Of a stretch of 60,247 bases of DNA, positions 46,182-59,216 are shown piece by piece (within the stretch, counting starts at the first letter, position 1; the number at the start of each line of letters is the position of its first letter). The notes under the pieces were generated by a model, which saw only the letters and a program-made list of their open reading frames with translations, did no database searches and had not been told where the DNA came from. This DNA comes from Cypionkella sp. (lineage in GTDB: Bacteria > Pseudomonadota > Alphaproteobacteria > Rhodobacterales > Rhodobacteraceae), in contig NZ_JAQGKQ010000087.1 in NCBI RefSeq assembly GCF_028290025.1, positions 1 to 60,247 on the forward strand, in the 5' to 3' direction. The position numbers were made by a program, and so were the translations under genes.

Positions 46182-46727
46182 ATGGCGCAAAATGCCACCA
46201 TTTACAAAGTTGAGCTTTCAATCTCCGACATGGATCGCCACTATTACGAGACCCATAAACTGACCGTTGCGAAACACCCGTCAGAGACGGATGAGCGGCT
46301 GATGCTGCGCATCATCGCTTTTGCCCTAAATGCCCACGAGAACTTGGAGATGACCAAGGGTCTTTCAACGGATGACGAGCCAGACATTTGGCAGAAAAGT
46401 CTGAGCGGCGAGCTTGATGTGTGGGTGGCTTTGGGTCTTCCGAGCGAAAAGGTAATGCGGCAATCCTGTAGCAAAGCCGACAAGGTTATTGTCTATCCCT
46501 ACGGCGGCCGGACGGCCGAGATGTGGTGGGAAAAGATCAAAAACAACACCACGCGTTTCGAGAATCTTCAAGTGGTGAGCTTTTCCGAGAAAGACACTGA
46601 CGCACTGGCGAAACTCGCAAGCCGCTCGATGAGGCTTCAGATCAATATTCAAGACGGCGATGTGATGGTCAGCGCCGACGACAGCATTGTTTACGTTACC
46701 CCACTGAAATGGAAAAGTGCTGCCTAG
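46182..46727 (+). CDS. yaeQ: YaeQ family protein
   Basis: 181 residues: ATIYKVELSISDMDRHYYET, KHPSETDERLMLRIIAFAL, DEPDIWQKSLSGELDVWVAL and GGRTAEMWWEKIKN, matching the YaeQ fold, a PD-(D/E)XK-like nuclease relative of unknown role. The Glu/Asp and Gln of the nuclease core seem retained (DEPDIWQK, ELDVWVALG), but activity is unproven. It stands alone after the Pot-like operon. Confidence 0.88.
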   Translation: MAQNATIYKVELSISDMDRHYYETHKLTVAKHPSETDERLMLRIIAFALNAHENLEMTKGLSTDDEPDIWQKSLSGELDVWVALGLPSEKVMRQSCSKADKVIVYPYGGRTAEMWWEKIKNNTTRFENLQVVSFSEKDTDALAKLASRSMRLQINIQDGDVMVSADDSIVYVTPLKWKSAA

Positions 46728-47026
46728 TTTGCGGATGTTCGCCTTGCATACGTATTTTAGTCGCCCAGTGACGCATACCGATTAGCTGTGCGCTCGCCCG
46801 GCGTAACGTACTCAGCAAAAAAACTAGCCAGTGGGTTGTTTTCGCGGCGCAGCGAGTGGCCTATTCGCTGAGGCTCGCACTGTGTTGTCCGCGCTGGGCT
46901 CTCGCCAAGCTCACCCGGCATGGCGCGCCGCTCTCAACGGCAATCAGCAGACTTGTTCGGATTCAACTCAGAAAACGCGTGTGGGCGACCATCATTGGCT
47001 TTTGACCCATCCGCGCCCCGCAGGCT
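46728..47026. other. Intergenic stretch after yaeQ
   Basis: About 299 bases between convergent yaeQ (+) and the HNH gene (-). A plus-strand open frame from 46831 runs into the antisense of the HNH gene and is not protein-like. No terminator or repeat was recognised. Confidence 0.4.
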
Positions 47027-47611
47027 TTATGCGTCAAGCTCGGCATCCCAATACAGATAATCCATCCAACTGTCGTGCAGATGGTTGGGCGGAAACCGGC
47101 GACCGTGCGCCTGCATCTCGTCTGTCGTCGGCATCCGCGGCGCTTTTGCCAGATGCAGCCCCGCTTGCTTCAACGTGCGCGAACCCTTGCGCAGATTGCA
47201 GGGTGAGCAGGCCGCCACCACGTTCTCCCAACTTGTCACCCCACCTTTCGAGCGCGGCAGCACATGGTCAAACGTCAGATCGCCTCTCGCGCTGCAATAT
47301 TGGCAACAAAACCCGTCACGCAAGAAAAGATTAAAGCGCGTGAAGGCCACGCGCTTTTGGGGTTTTACAAAATCCTTCAGCACCACGACCGAAGGTATAC
47401 GAAACTCTTGCCTCTGGCTGCGCACAACTTGATCGTATTCCGCGAGTATCTGCACCCGGTCCAGCACAGCCGCCTTGATCGCCTCTTGCCAAGGCCACAG
47501 AGACAACGGGTAATAACTGAGCGGCCTAAAATCCGCATTCAACACCAGCGCCGGAAAATGCTTTAGGCTCGCCGGGTCACGGGTAAACTGAGTTCTAAAG
47601 TCGCCGTCCAT
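47027..47611 (-). CDS. HNH endonuclease family protein
   Basis: About 194 residues. The N-terminal part has ALVLNADFRPLSYYPLSLWP, typical of the common alphaproteobacterial HNH protein. The HNH core: FCCQYCSARGDLTFDHVLPR, then GGVTSWENVVAACSPCN, including paired CxxC zinc ligands. The start MDGDFRTQF at 47611 is inferred from family form; upstream in-frame starts exist. Function unknown; not linked here to a restriction system. Divergent from the transglycosylase. Confidence 0.82.
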   Translation of the reverse strand: MDGDFRTQFTRDPASLKHFPALVLNADFRPLSYYPLSLWPWQEAIKAAVLDRVQILAEYDQVVRSQRQEFRIPSVVVLKDFVKPQKRVAFTRFNLFLRDGFCCQYCSARGDLTFDHVLPRSKGGVTSWENVVAACSPCNLRKGSRTLKQAGLHLAKAPRMPTTDEMQAHGRRFPPNHLHDSWMDYLYWDAELDA

Positions 47612-47895
47612 TCCGCAAAAGACTCCGTGTATCATCAGGTCGTCAACAGGGTGCAGTCGTCTCAAGCCCAACCATATCTGGCGATTTGCCAAGCGCAAGC
47701 CCAAGATGTACGGCACTTTGGCCGGCACATATCACAATAGAATGACATATGACCGCAGGCGCGACTCTGATCAATCTTTGAGCAATGGTAAATCGCATCA
47801 GTTGCTGACCGCTACGTTTTCTCGCCGATCAGCGGGCTTTGGCCTTCCCACAGCAACCGCGCGCCGCTATCACGCAAAAAAACTCGGAGGAACTG

Positions 47896-48357
47896 ATGCC
47901 GCTTTCCCGTCGCGCGCTGCTGTCGCTAAGCCTCAGCGCCCTGACCCTTGCTGCCTGTGGCAGTAAGCCGTCCAAATCCGCGCTGCCTCCCGCCTCTGGC
48001 GACACGCCAGAAATGCGTGCGCTGATCAAAAAATGGGCGCGCATCCACGATATTCCGGAAAGCCTGCTGCACCGTCAAATCCGCCGTGAAAGCGGCTATA
48101 ATCCAAAAGCCCGCAATGGCCCCTATTATGGCCTGCTGCAAATTCATCCGCAAACCGCGGCCACGATGGGCTATCACGGCCCAGCCGCAGGTCTGCTCGA
48201 CGCTGAAACCAACCTGCACTACGCTGGCAAATACCTGCGCGGCGCGTGGCTGGTATCGCGCGGCAGCGAAGTCCGCGCGATGACGTGGTATGCAAAGGGC
48301 TATTACTATGAAGCCAAACGCATGGGCATTCTGAAAGAGACCGGGCTGAGGGGCTAA
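47896..48357 (+). CDS. Lytic transglycosylase (SLT domain) lipoprotein
   Basis: 153 residues. The signal MPLSRRALLSLSLSALTLAA ends at a lipobox LAAC, so it is probably outer-membrane-anchored. The SLT-type fold is IPESLLHRQIRRESGYNPKA with catalytic Glu in RRESG, then GPYYGLLQIHPQTAATMGYH, and a C-terminal RAMTWYAKGYYYEAKR. It cleaves peptidoglycan glycan strands. GGAGGAACTG precedes the ATG. Confidence 0.88.
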   Translation: MPLSRRALLSLSLSALTLAACGSKPSKSALPPASGDTPEMRALIKKWARIHDIPESLLHRQIRRESGYNPKARNGPYYGLLQIHPQTAATMGYHGPAAGLLDAETNLHYAGKYLRGAWLVSRGSEVRAMTWYAKGYYYEAKRMGILKETGLRG

Positions 48358-48421
48358 GGTCAAACTAAGGTGTTTTTGTGTGAAACACCCAAGACCCGAC
48401 TAAGCAACCCGTGTATACTAT

Positions 48422-48535
48422 CTACATTAGCGTGTGGGTGAACATGTTGCCACCTTTGGGGTTGTCGCAACCGGATAAGCACGCGGTTGAACCGAAAAGC
48501 ATTGCGAAAATCACGAACGTCTTGAAAAATTTCAT
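48422..48535 (-). CDS. Possible small lipoprotein (37 residues)
   Basis: A short frame encodes a basic N-terminus (MKFFKTF), a hydrophobic stretch, and a lipobox-like LSGC at about residues 19-22, then a short polar tail. It resembles entericidin-like small lipoproteins in design, though not identified as one. The leader carries GAAAGAAATCC twice, 16 bases apart (48537-48547 and 48553-48563), but no strong ribosome site. Coding status is uncertain. Confidence 0.4.
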   Translation of the reverse strand: MKFFKTFVIFAMLFGSTACLSGCDNPKGGNMFTHTLM

Positions 48536-48803
48536 TGGATTTCTTTCGGTCTGGATTTCTTTCTGTCGCGCACCTGCAAATGACCTACACAGCATAGTCC
48601 CACAAATGCGACAACCTAGCACAATTTAATTTCCATCGGGCAAATGAATCGCAGATCACATCATAGGGCGAAGCTAAAATTGCGAAGCCGCTGACAATGT
48701 TTTCCGACCATGATTTTCGCCCGAAATTGCCGCCTACCACCGAAAGCGTTAATATTCCCTAAACGCGCCCCCTCAACATCCTGATAACGCATGATATTTT
48801 TAC

Positions 48804-48818
48804 CTTCCAAGTTGGGAG
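48804..48818 (-). terminator. Hairpin directly after the MttB stop codon
   Basis: CTTCC-AAGTT-GGGAG forms a 5-base stem with one T-G wobble (48804-48818), next to the MttB stop; on the minus strand it is followed by GGTAAAAATATC. It is similar to the hairpin at 6623-6641. Confidence 0.4.
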
Positions 48819-48820
48819 CC

Positions 48821-50353
48821 TCAATACCATGCATCCCCCACTGAGGATTTTTTGGCCTCCACAAACTCCCGCATCCCTTGAGCAATCCCCTCATCCAAGG
48901 CGGGCGCCTCATACTCCGCCAGCCGCTTTTTCCACAGCTTGTTGGCCCGGTAAGCCGCATCATGCGACCCCGCCGCTTCCCACTTTTCAAACGGCTCATT
49001 ATCGGACAAATCGCTGTCCCAGAACGCAGTTTCATAGTGCGCCATGGTGTGCGAGCAGCCAAAGAAATGATTGCCCGGCCCGACTTCGGCAAATGCCTCC
49101 ACCGCCAGCTGGTCATCATCAATTTTGACACCGTCGAGATACGAGTGCAAAGCCCCGCACAGATCGGCATCCAGCATGAATTTCTCGTAACTCATGCTCA
49201 GCAACCCGTCCAGAAATCCCGCCGAATGCAGGATGAAATTCGCTCCGCAATGGATCGCCGCCATCATGCTCATGGTACCCTCCATCATCGCTTGCGCGTC
49301 GGGCAGTTTTGAGGTGGTGAAGTTTCCCGAACACCGCAGCGGCAAGCCCAACCGCCGCGCGAGCTGCCCGATCACCATCGAGCCAATCGCAGGTTCTGGT
49401 GTGCCAAATGTCGGACTTCCAGAACGCAAACTCATCGACGACAGGAAGTTCCCGAAAATAACCGGAGCACCCTTCCGCTCCAGCTGCGTCAAAGCACAAC
49501 CCGCCATCGTCTCAGCCAAACTTTGCGCGATGCCGCCAGCACTCGTCACCGGTCCCATCGCGCCGCCCAAAATAAACGGCACCACCACCGCCGCCTGATT
49601 ATTGCGCGCATATGCCCGCAAAGCGTTGGTCATGGTGCCGTCCCAAACCAGCGGCGAATTGACGTTGACGTTGCCCAAAATCACGCAGTTCTGGTTAACA
49701 AAGTCGCGACCAAACGCGATCCGGCTGAGTTCAATACTGTCCTCAGCCCGTTCTTCCGAAGTAACCGAGCCCATAAATGGCCGATCCGATAACATCAGAT
49801 GCGCCAGCACCATATCGAGATGACGCTTGTTTACCGGAACATCGGTCGGCTCGCAAATGGTGCCGCCGGAGTGGTGAAAATTCGGGCTCGACTGCGCCAG
49901 CTTGATAAAATTGTGGAAATCCTCCAGCGTGCCAAATCTGCGCCCCCGATCCAGATCCATCACGAACGGCGAGCCATAGGCGGGCGCGAAAACCACGCTT
50001 TTTCCGCCGATCTGCACCGAATTGGCCGGGTTGCGAGCGTGCTGGGTGAACTCACGCGGCGCGGACTTCAGGATTTCACGCAGCATCCCCGGCTCAAACT
50101 TAACCAGCAGACCATCAACCTTCGCCCCTGCCCGCTTCCAATGCTCCAGCGCCACCGCATCGTCGCGAAACTCGATGCCGGTTTCGGCCAAAATCCGGTC
50201 AGCGGCGTGCTCCACCTTCAGCAGGTTTTCTTCCGACAAAATATCGTATGTCGGAATATTGCGGACGATATAGGGCCGGCCCATGCCGCTTCCCTTTTTT
50301 GACCGCTCCACTTGCCGCGCCTGCCGCCCTGATCGCACACCTTGAACTGTCAT
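48821..50353 (-). CDS. mttB: Trimethylamine methyltransferase (MttB) family protein, non-pyrrolysine
   Basis: 510 residues with the MttB-family TIM barrel: basic N-terminus VRSGRQARQVERSKKG, VFAPAYGSPFVMDLDRGRR, GGTICEPTDVPVNKRHLDM and PAIGSMVIGQLARRLGLPLR. The frame has no in-frame TAG, so it is of the non-pyrrolysine type, whose members act on quaternary amines such as glycine betaine. It would need a corrinoid protein, none of which is nearby. The RACE activator at 27.6-29.6 kb could serve it. GGAGAG precedes the ATG. Confidence 0.87.
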   Translation of the reverse strand: MTVQGVRSGRQARQVERSKKGSGMGRPYIVRNIPTYDILSEENLLKVEHAADRILAETGIEFRDDAVALEHWKRAGAKVDGLLVKFEPGMLREILKSAPREFTQHARNPANSVQIGGKSVVFAPAYGSPFVMDLDRGRRFGTLEDFHNFIKLAQSSPNFHHSGGTICEPTDVPVNKRHLDMVLAHLMLSDRPFMGSVTSEERAEDSIELSRIAFGRDFVNQNCVILGNVNVNSPLVWDGTMTNALRAYARNNQAAVVVPFILGGAMGPVTSAGGIAQSLAETMAGCALTQLERKGAPVIFGNFLSSMSLRSGSPTFGTPEPAIGSMVIGQLARRLGLPLRCSGNFTTSKLPDAQAMMEGTMSMMAAIHCGANFILHSAGFLDGLLSMSYEKFMLDADLCGALHSYLDGVKIDDDQLAVEAFAEVGPGNHFFGCSHTMAHYETAFWDSDLSDNEPFEKWEAAGSHDAAYRANKLWKKRLAEYEAPALDEGIAQGMREFVEAKKSSVGDAWY

Positions 50354-50469
50354 CGCTCTCTCCCCGACACCTGTGTCAAGGATGCGCCGATTGCGGTGGG
50401 GGTCGCGGTCAACTCCGACTGTTGAAGGTCAGTTTCCGCCGCATTACAGCGGAAACCGACATTTCGGGC

Positions 50470-54175
<3,706 letters not shown>

Positions 54176-54179
<4 letters not shown>

Positions 54180-55618
54180 GCCAGCATGTCCGCGTAAAGC
54201 TTTGCGTAAGCGGCGGCCGACGCTTGCCAGCCAACGGACTGCTTCATGGCGTTCTTCTGCATCTGCGTCCAAACCGGCTTGTTGGCGAAAAGCTTCACCA
54301 ACTGCCGCAGGGCTTGACCAAAGGCTGTCGCATCGACCGGGTGGAACACAATCCCCGTTGCCACGCCCGCGCTTATGGCTGCCGGGCTCGCGTTGATCAC
54401 CGTATCAGCGAGCCCCCCCACCAATGACACCAGCGGCACCGTGCCATAGGCCAGCCCGTACATTTGGGTCAAGCCACACGGCTCAAATCGGCTTGGCACC
54501 AGCACGGCGTCACCAGCGGCAAACAGACGATGGCTGAACGTCTCATCATAGCCGATCCGCACCGACACTCTGTTCGGGAACCGGGCTTCCAGCCGACGCA
54601 TCGCGGCTTCCATCAAAGCATCACCAGAGCCCAGAATAGCCAGCCCACCACCAGCAGCAACAAACTCGGGAATGCAGATTTCTAACAGATCAATGCCTTT
54701 CTGATCGGTCAACCGGCTCACCAGCACAGCAAGCGGCCCCGGCACATCTAACCCCATCTCGGCACAAAATGCCGCGCGATTGGCGGCTTTACCCTTCAGC
54801 GACTTCGCAGTGTAAGGCACGGGCTCAACCGCAGGCGACCAGACGTCCGTGTCCACGCCATTCAGGATGCCCGTCACTGCGCCCGCGCGCTGCGCAAGCA
54901 CCCCCTCCATCCCCATGCCGAACTCTGGCCGCATCAACTCGGCAGCATAGTTGGGCGACACGGTGGTGATCCGGTCGGCATAGACCAGCCCGGCTTTCAG
55001 ACTGGACAACCCGCCATAATATTCCAACGCTCCGGGGTAAAACTGATCAAACGGCAACCGCAAATCCGCCAAAGCCTGCGCCGGAGCCCAGCCTTGAAAC
55101 GCGATGTTGTGTACGGTCATAACCGACGCTACGCCCCCCGTGCCGCCATAGCTCAGATAGGCCGGAGTGAATCCCGCCTGCCAGTCATGCGCATGCAAAA
55201 TATCCGGCTTCCAGCCGTCGATGCCATCCCGCGCCAAGCGCGCCGCCACCCAGGACAAAGCCGCAAACCGCCGCGCATTGTCGAACCAATCGCCACCCGG
55301 GCCAGCATAAGGCCCACCCTCACGGTCATAAAGATGCGGCGCGTCCAGCAGCATCACTTGCAGACCGTCAAGATCACCAGCCATCACTCGACCGTCGCCG
55401 CCAAACAGATTTGGCTCAAACCAAACCTCATCGAGTTCATTAAGACGTGGCCGCAACGCCCTGTAAGCTGGCATTAAAACCCGCATATCCCAGCCGACCT
55501 TGGCCAAAGCGCCGGGCAAAGCCCCTACCACATCCGCCAACCCGCCGGTCTTGATCAGCGGAACACATTCTGATGCGACCGACAGCACCCGCCCGCGCGT
55601 TTCAACCGGAGTCTGCAT
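54176..55618 (-). CDS. glgA: Glycogen synthase (ADP-glucose)
   Basis: GT5 glycogen synthase of about 480 residues transferring glucose from ADP-glucose. The N-terminal KTGGLADVVGALPGAL (ADP-glucose binding) and VMTVHNIAFQGWAP are seen, and the C-terminal catalytic motif is SRFEPCGLTQMYGLAYGTVP. The second ATG at 55618 has GAGG at a 6-base spacing; the first ATG at 55624 directly abuts it. Confidence 0.95.
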
Positions 55619-55703
55619 GGTCATCCTCTGTGCTCAAATATCCTCGGGTGGGGTCTGAGGAAGGCAGATGGCCCACCCCAGCTTTCAACCCGCTTACCCC
55701 TTG

Positions 55704-56975
55704 TCAGGACAACGCCCGCGCGCGCGCGTCAAGCATATCTTGCGTGATCAGCACGATACCACTCTCAGTGCGGCGGAACCACTTCGCATCCAACTCGGGA
55801 TCTTGCCCCACCACCAATCCATCAGGAATAATCACCCCACGGTCGATGACGCAGTTTTTCAGCTCGGAATTGCGATTGACCACCACTTGCGGAAGCGCCA
55901 CGACATAATCGAGCGTGCTGAACGAATGGGTGCGACAGCCGGTGAACAGCAGCGAGTTGCGCACTTCCGACCCCGAGACGATACAATCGCCCGACACCAG
56001 CGACGAAACCGCCATGCCGCGACGGGTTTCCTCGTCATGGATGAACTTGGCAGGCGGCAAAATTTCCGAATACGTCCAGATCGGCCAGCTTTGATCGTAG
56101 ATATCCAGCTTGGGGATGAAATCGGTGAGATCGATATTAGCCTGCCAGAACGCATCAATCGTCCCGACATCGCGCCAGTAAGGCTCGGTCTCCAACCCGG
56201 ATTTTACGCAAGAATCCGCAAATTTATGCGCCACGGCCTTACCGTTTTTCACAATGTCCGGGATCAGGTCATTGCCAAAATCGTGGCTGGAATTGTCATC
56301 CGCCATATCGCGGATCAGCAAATCGCGCAGGAAATCCCAATCGAAGATGTAAATCCCCATTGAGGCCAAAGCATTGTCCGGGTCGCCGGGAATAGACGGC
56401 GGATCGGCGGGTTTTTCAAGGAACGAAGTGATCCGCATATCCTGGTCCACATGCATCACGCCAAAGGCCACAGCCTGCATCCGCGGCACGGTCAGACAGC
56501 CGATGGTAACATCTGCACCGCTGTCGACATGCTGCTGCAACATCACCTCGTAATCCATCTTGTAGATGTGGTCACCCGCCAGCACGACAATGTATTTCAC
56601 ACCATAAGAATCAACGATATCAATATTTTGCGCCACAGCATCCGCAGTGCCGAGATACCACTTGTTCTCTGCCACACGCTGCGAAGCAGGCAGAATGTCT
56701 AGATACTCGTTGCGTTCTGCCCGGAAGAACCCCCAACCGCGCTGCATATGACGGATCAAACTGTGCGCTTTATACTGCGTGGCAATCGCCATTTTGCGGA
56801 TGCCGGAATTCAGCGCATTCGAAAGAGCAAAGTCAATAATCCGGGTTTTGCCGCCAAAATAAACTGCGGGCTTGGCACGACGATCTGTCAATTCCTTCAG
56901 CCTGCTGCCCCGGCCGCCAGCCAGAACAAAAGCCATAGCCTGCGATGACAAACGGGCGTTGGGTCTTGGTTGCAT
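55704..56975 (-). CDS. glgC: Glucose-1-phosphate adenylyltransferase
   Basis: Makes ADP-glucose, the committed glycogen step. 423 residues: nucleotide site [51 protein letters not shown] and substrate Lys in [12 protein letters not shown]-terminal left-handed beta-helix domain follows (about 300-423). GGAGG-ACTACC precedes the ATG. It is regulated allosterically in the family (fructose 6-P/pyruvate types). Confidence 0.95.
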   Translation of the reverse strand: MQPRPNARLSSQAMAFVLAGGRGSRLKELTDRRAKPAVYFGGKTRIIDFALSNALNSGIRKMAIATQYKAHSLIRHMQRGWGFFRAERNEYLDILPASQRVAENKWYLGTADAVAQNIDIVDSYGVKYIVVLAGDHIYKMDYEVMLQQHVDSGADVTIGCLTVPRMQAVAFGVMHVDQDMRITSFLEKPADPPSIPGDPDNALASMGIYIFDWDFLRDLLIRDMADDNSSHDFGNDLIPDIVKNGKAVAHKFADSCVKSGLETEPYWRDVGTIDAFWQANIDLTDFIPKLDIYDQSWPIWTYSEILPPAKFIHDEETRRGMAVSSLVSGDCIVSGSEVRNSLLFTGCRTHSFSTLDYVVALPQVVVNRNSELKNCVIDRGVIIPDGLVVGQDPELDAKWFRRTESGIVLITQDMLDARARALS

Positions 56976-57008
56976 GGTAGTCCTCCCTTTACGCGGATCA
57001 AAGCCCGC

Positions 57009-59201
57009 TTATCCCTTGATATCAGCCTGCTTCAGCCAGACCGCCGACAATGGCGGCAGATTGACCGAGGCCGAGTGCGGGCGACCGTGATGCGGGATCG
57101 CCTCTGCCATCACGCCGCCAAGATTGCCGCGATTGCCTCCTCCGTAAACCGCCGCATCGGTGTTCAATATCTCGCTCCATCTCCCGCCAGCAGGCAGGCC
57201 AACCCGGTAGGCCCGATCGACCGGAGTCATATTGACCAGCGCCACCACCATCGGATCACCCGCGCCGCCCTTACGCAGCCAAGCATAAACTCCGGCCTCG
57301 GCATCGTTGCTTTCAATCCACTCAAACCCCTCAGGCCGCGTATCATTGATGTGCAAAGCCGGCACATCGCGGTAAGTTTTATTCAAATCGCGCACTAGAT
57401 TTTGCATCCCCTGATGCGCCGGGATTTTAAGCTGATGCCAATCAAGCGATTGATTGTGGTTCCATTCCCTGCCTTGGGCAAATTCGCAGCCCATGAACAA
57501 CAACTTCTTGCCGGGATGTGCCCACATGAAACCATAATACGCGCGCAAATTGGCGAATTTCTGGTTCCCGTCGCCGGGCATCTTCTCAAGCATCGAGCCT
57601 TTGCCATGTACTACTTCATCGTGGCTGATCGGCAGGATGTAATTCTCCGACCACGCGTAGTGCAGCCCGAAGGTCATCTGGTGATGATGGAAGCGGCGGT
57701 AAATCGGGTCTTTGTGCATGTAAGACAATGTGTCGTTCATCCAGCCCATGTTCCACTTAAAGCCGAAACCAAGCCCACCGTGGTTCACTGGCCTTGAGAC
57801 GCCCGCGAAAGCCGTGCTTTCCTCCGCCACAGTCATCACACCACCCACTTCGCCGTAAGCCGTGATATTCATGCTTTGCAGAACAGCGATCGCTTCGTAA
57901 TTCTCGCGCCCGCCATCTTTGTTCGGGACCCACTGCCCCGCCTCGCGGCTGTAATCGCGGTATAGCATAGAGGCCACAGCATCGACCCGCAGCCCGTCCA
58001 TGTGGTATTCTTCCAACCAATACAGCGCGTTAGACACAAGGTAGTTAGAAACCTCTACCCGGCCATAGTTATAGATCAGGGTGTTCCAATCTTGATGAAA
58101 CCCCTCGCGGGGGTCTTGATGTTCATAAAGCGCCGTGCCGTCAAATCGCCCAAGCCCATGCGCATCGGTCGGAAAATGCCCCGGCACCCAGTCGAGCAAA
58201 ACCCCGATGCCGCGATTATGCGCCGCATTCATGAAGGCGCGAAACTCATTCGGCGTGCCGTGGCGGATGGTCGGCGCGAACAGACCGACGGGCTGATAAC
58301 CCCATGATCCATCGAAGGGATACTCGGAAATCGGCATCAACTCGATATGGGTAAAGCCCATGTCCGCGACGTAATCGACCAGCTGCTCGGCCAACTCGGT
58401 GTAAGACAGCATCCGATCACCCGGAGCACGCTTCCACGACCCAAGATGCACTTCGTAGACCGAGATCGGCGCGTCAATCGTCTGCTTCGCACCGCGAGAG
58501 GCCATCCAATCTGCGTCATTCCAAGTCGGATTCTCAATCTGCCGCACAACGCTGGCGTTTTTCGGCGCGTGTTCCGAGCCAAAGCCAACCGGATCGGCTT
58601 TCAGCGGCAACAATGCCCCACCTGCGCCGCGAATCTCGTATTTATACGCCTCACCCTCGCCAATAGCGGGCAAAAACGTCTCCCAAACACCCGTACCGCC
58701 GCGACGCCGCATCGGATGACGACGACCGTCCCATTGATTGAAATTGCCAACCACCGAGACGCGCTCAGCGTTCGGTGCCCAGACCGCAAAATGCGTGCCC
58801 AAAACGCCCTCATGCGTGATCACATGCGCGCCCAGCACTTGCCACAGCCGTTTATGGCTGCCTTCACCCAACAAGTACTCATCCAACTCGCCAAGCACCG
58901 GACCAAAGGCAAACGGATCCTCGGCTTCCCACTCAGCACCATGACCTTGCCAGCGCAGACGGTACTCAGACTTCCGCGCAAGTTCGGCGGCAAAGAGCCC
59001 GCGCGCGCCTTGCACTGGCTTTGCTTCCACCGGTTTTCCGACTTTCCCCGGCAACACGAACATCCGTTCAGCGCCGGGGTCAAACCCCAGCACCACCCAT
59101 TTACCACCACGCTTGTGCAGCCCTAAAACCGAAAACGGATCGCCATGACTCCCCTCCGCTATCGCTTGAGCGGCCTGAGGTTCAATTAACAGATCTGTCA
59201 T
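57009..59201 (-). CDS. glgB: 1,4-alpha-glucan branching enzyme
   Basis: GH13 branching enzyme of 730 residues. N-terminal CBM48-type domains (FAVWAPNAERVSVVGNFNQW at about 140) precede the barrel: VLLDWVPGHFPTDAHGL, nucleophile Asp in MDGLRVDAVASMLYRDY, acid Glu in TVAEESTAF, and ISHDEVVHGK. GAGG precedes the ATG. It follows glgP by 15 bases and precedes glgC by 33. Confidence 0.95.
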   Translation of the reverse strand: MTDLLIEPQAAQAIAEGSHGDPFSVLGLHKRGGKWVVLGFDPGAERMFVLPGKVGKPVEAKPVQGARGLFAAELARKSEYRLRWQGHGAEWEAEDPFAFGPVLGELDEYLLGEGSHKRLWQVLGAHVITHEGVLGTHFAVWAPNAERVSVVGNFNQWDGRRHPMRRRGGTGVWETFLPAIGEGEAYKYEIRGAGGALLPLKADPVGFGSEHAPKNASVVRQIENPTWNDADWMASRGAKQTIDAPISVYEVHLGSWKRAPGDRMLSYTELAEQLVDYVADMGFTHIELMPISEYPFDGSWGYQPVGLFAPTIRHGTPNEFRAFMNAAHNRGIGVLLDWVPGHFPTDAHGLGRFDGTALYEHQDPREGFHQDWNTLIYNYGRVEVSNYLVSNALYWLEEYHMDGLRVDAVASMLYRDYSREAGQWVPNKDGGRENYEAIAVLQSMNITAYGEVGGVMTVAEESTAFAGVSRPVNHGGLGFGFKWNMGWMNDTLSYMHKDPIYRRFHHHQMTFGLHYAWSENYILPISHDEVVHGKGSMLEKMPGDGNQKFANLRAYYGFMWAHPGKKLLFMGCEFAQGREWNHNQSLDWHQLKIPAHQGMQNLVRDLNKTYRDVPALHINDTRPEGFEWIESNDAEAGVYAWLRKGGAGDPMVVALVNMTPVDRAYRVGLPAGGRWSEILNTDAAVYGGGNRGNLGGVMAEAIPHHGRPHSASVNLPPLSAVWLKQADIKG

Positions 59202-59216
59202 GGCAACCTCTTGATA

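Noticed and set aside
46831..47334. 167-codon plus-strand open frame
   Set aside because: It runs antisense into the HNH gene and lacks family features.
48821..50353. Pyrrolysine-dependent MttB
   Set aside because: The frame has no in-frame TAG, and no pyl genes are in the window.
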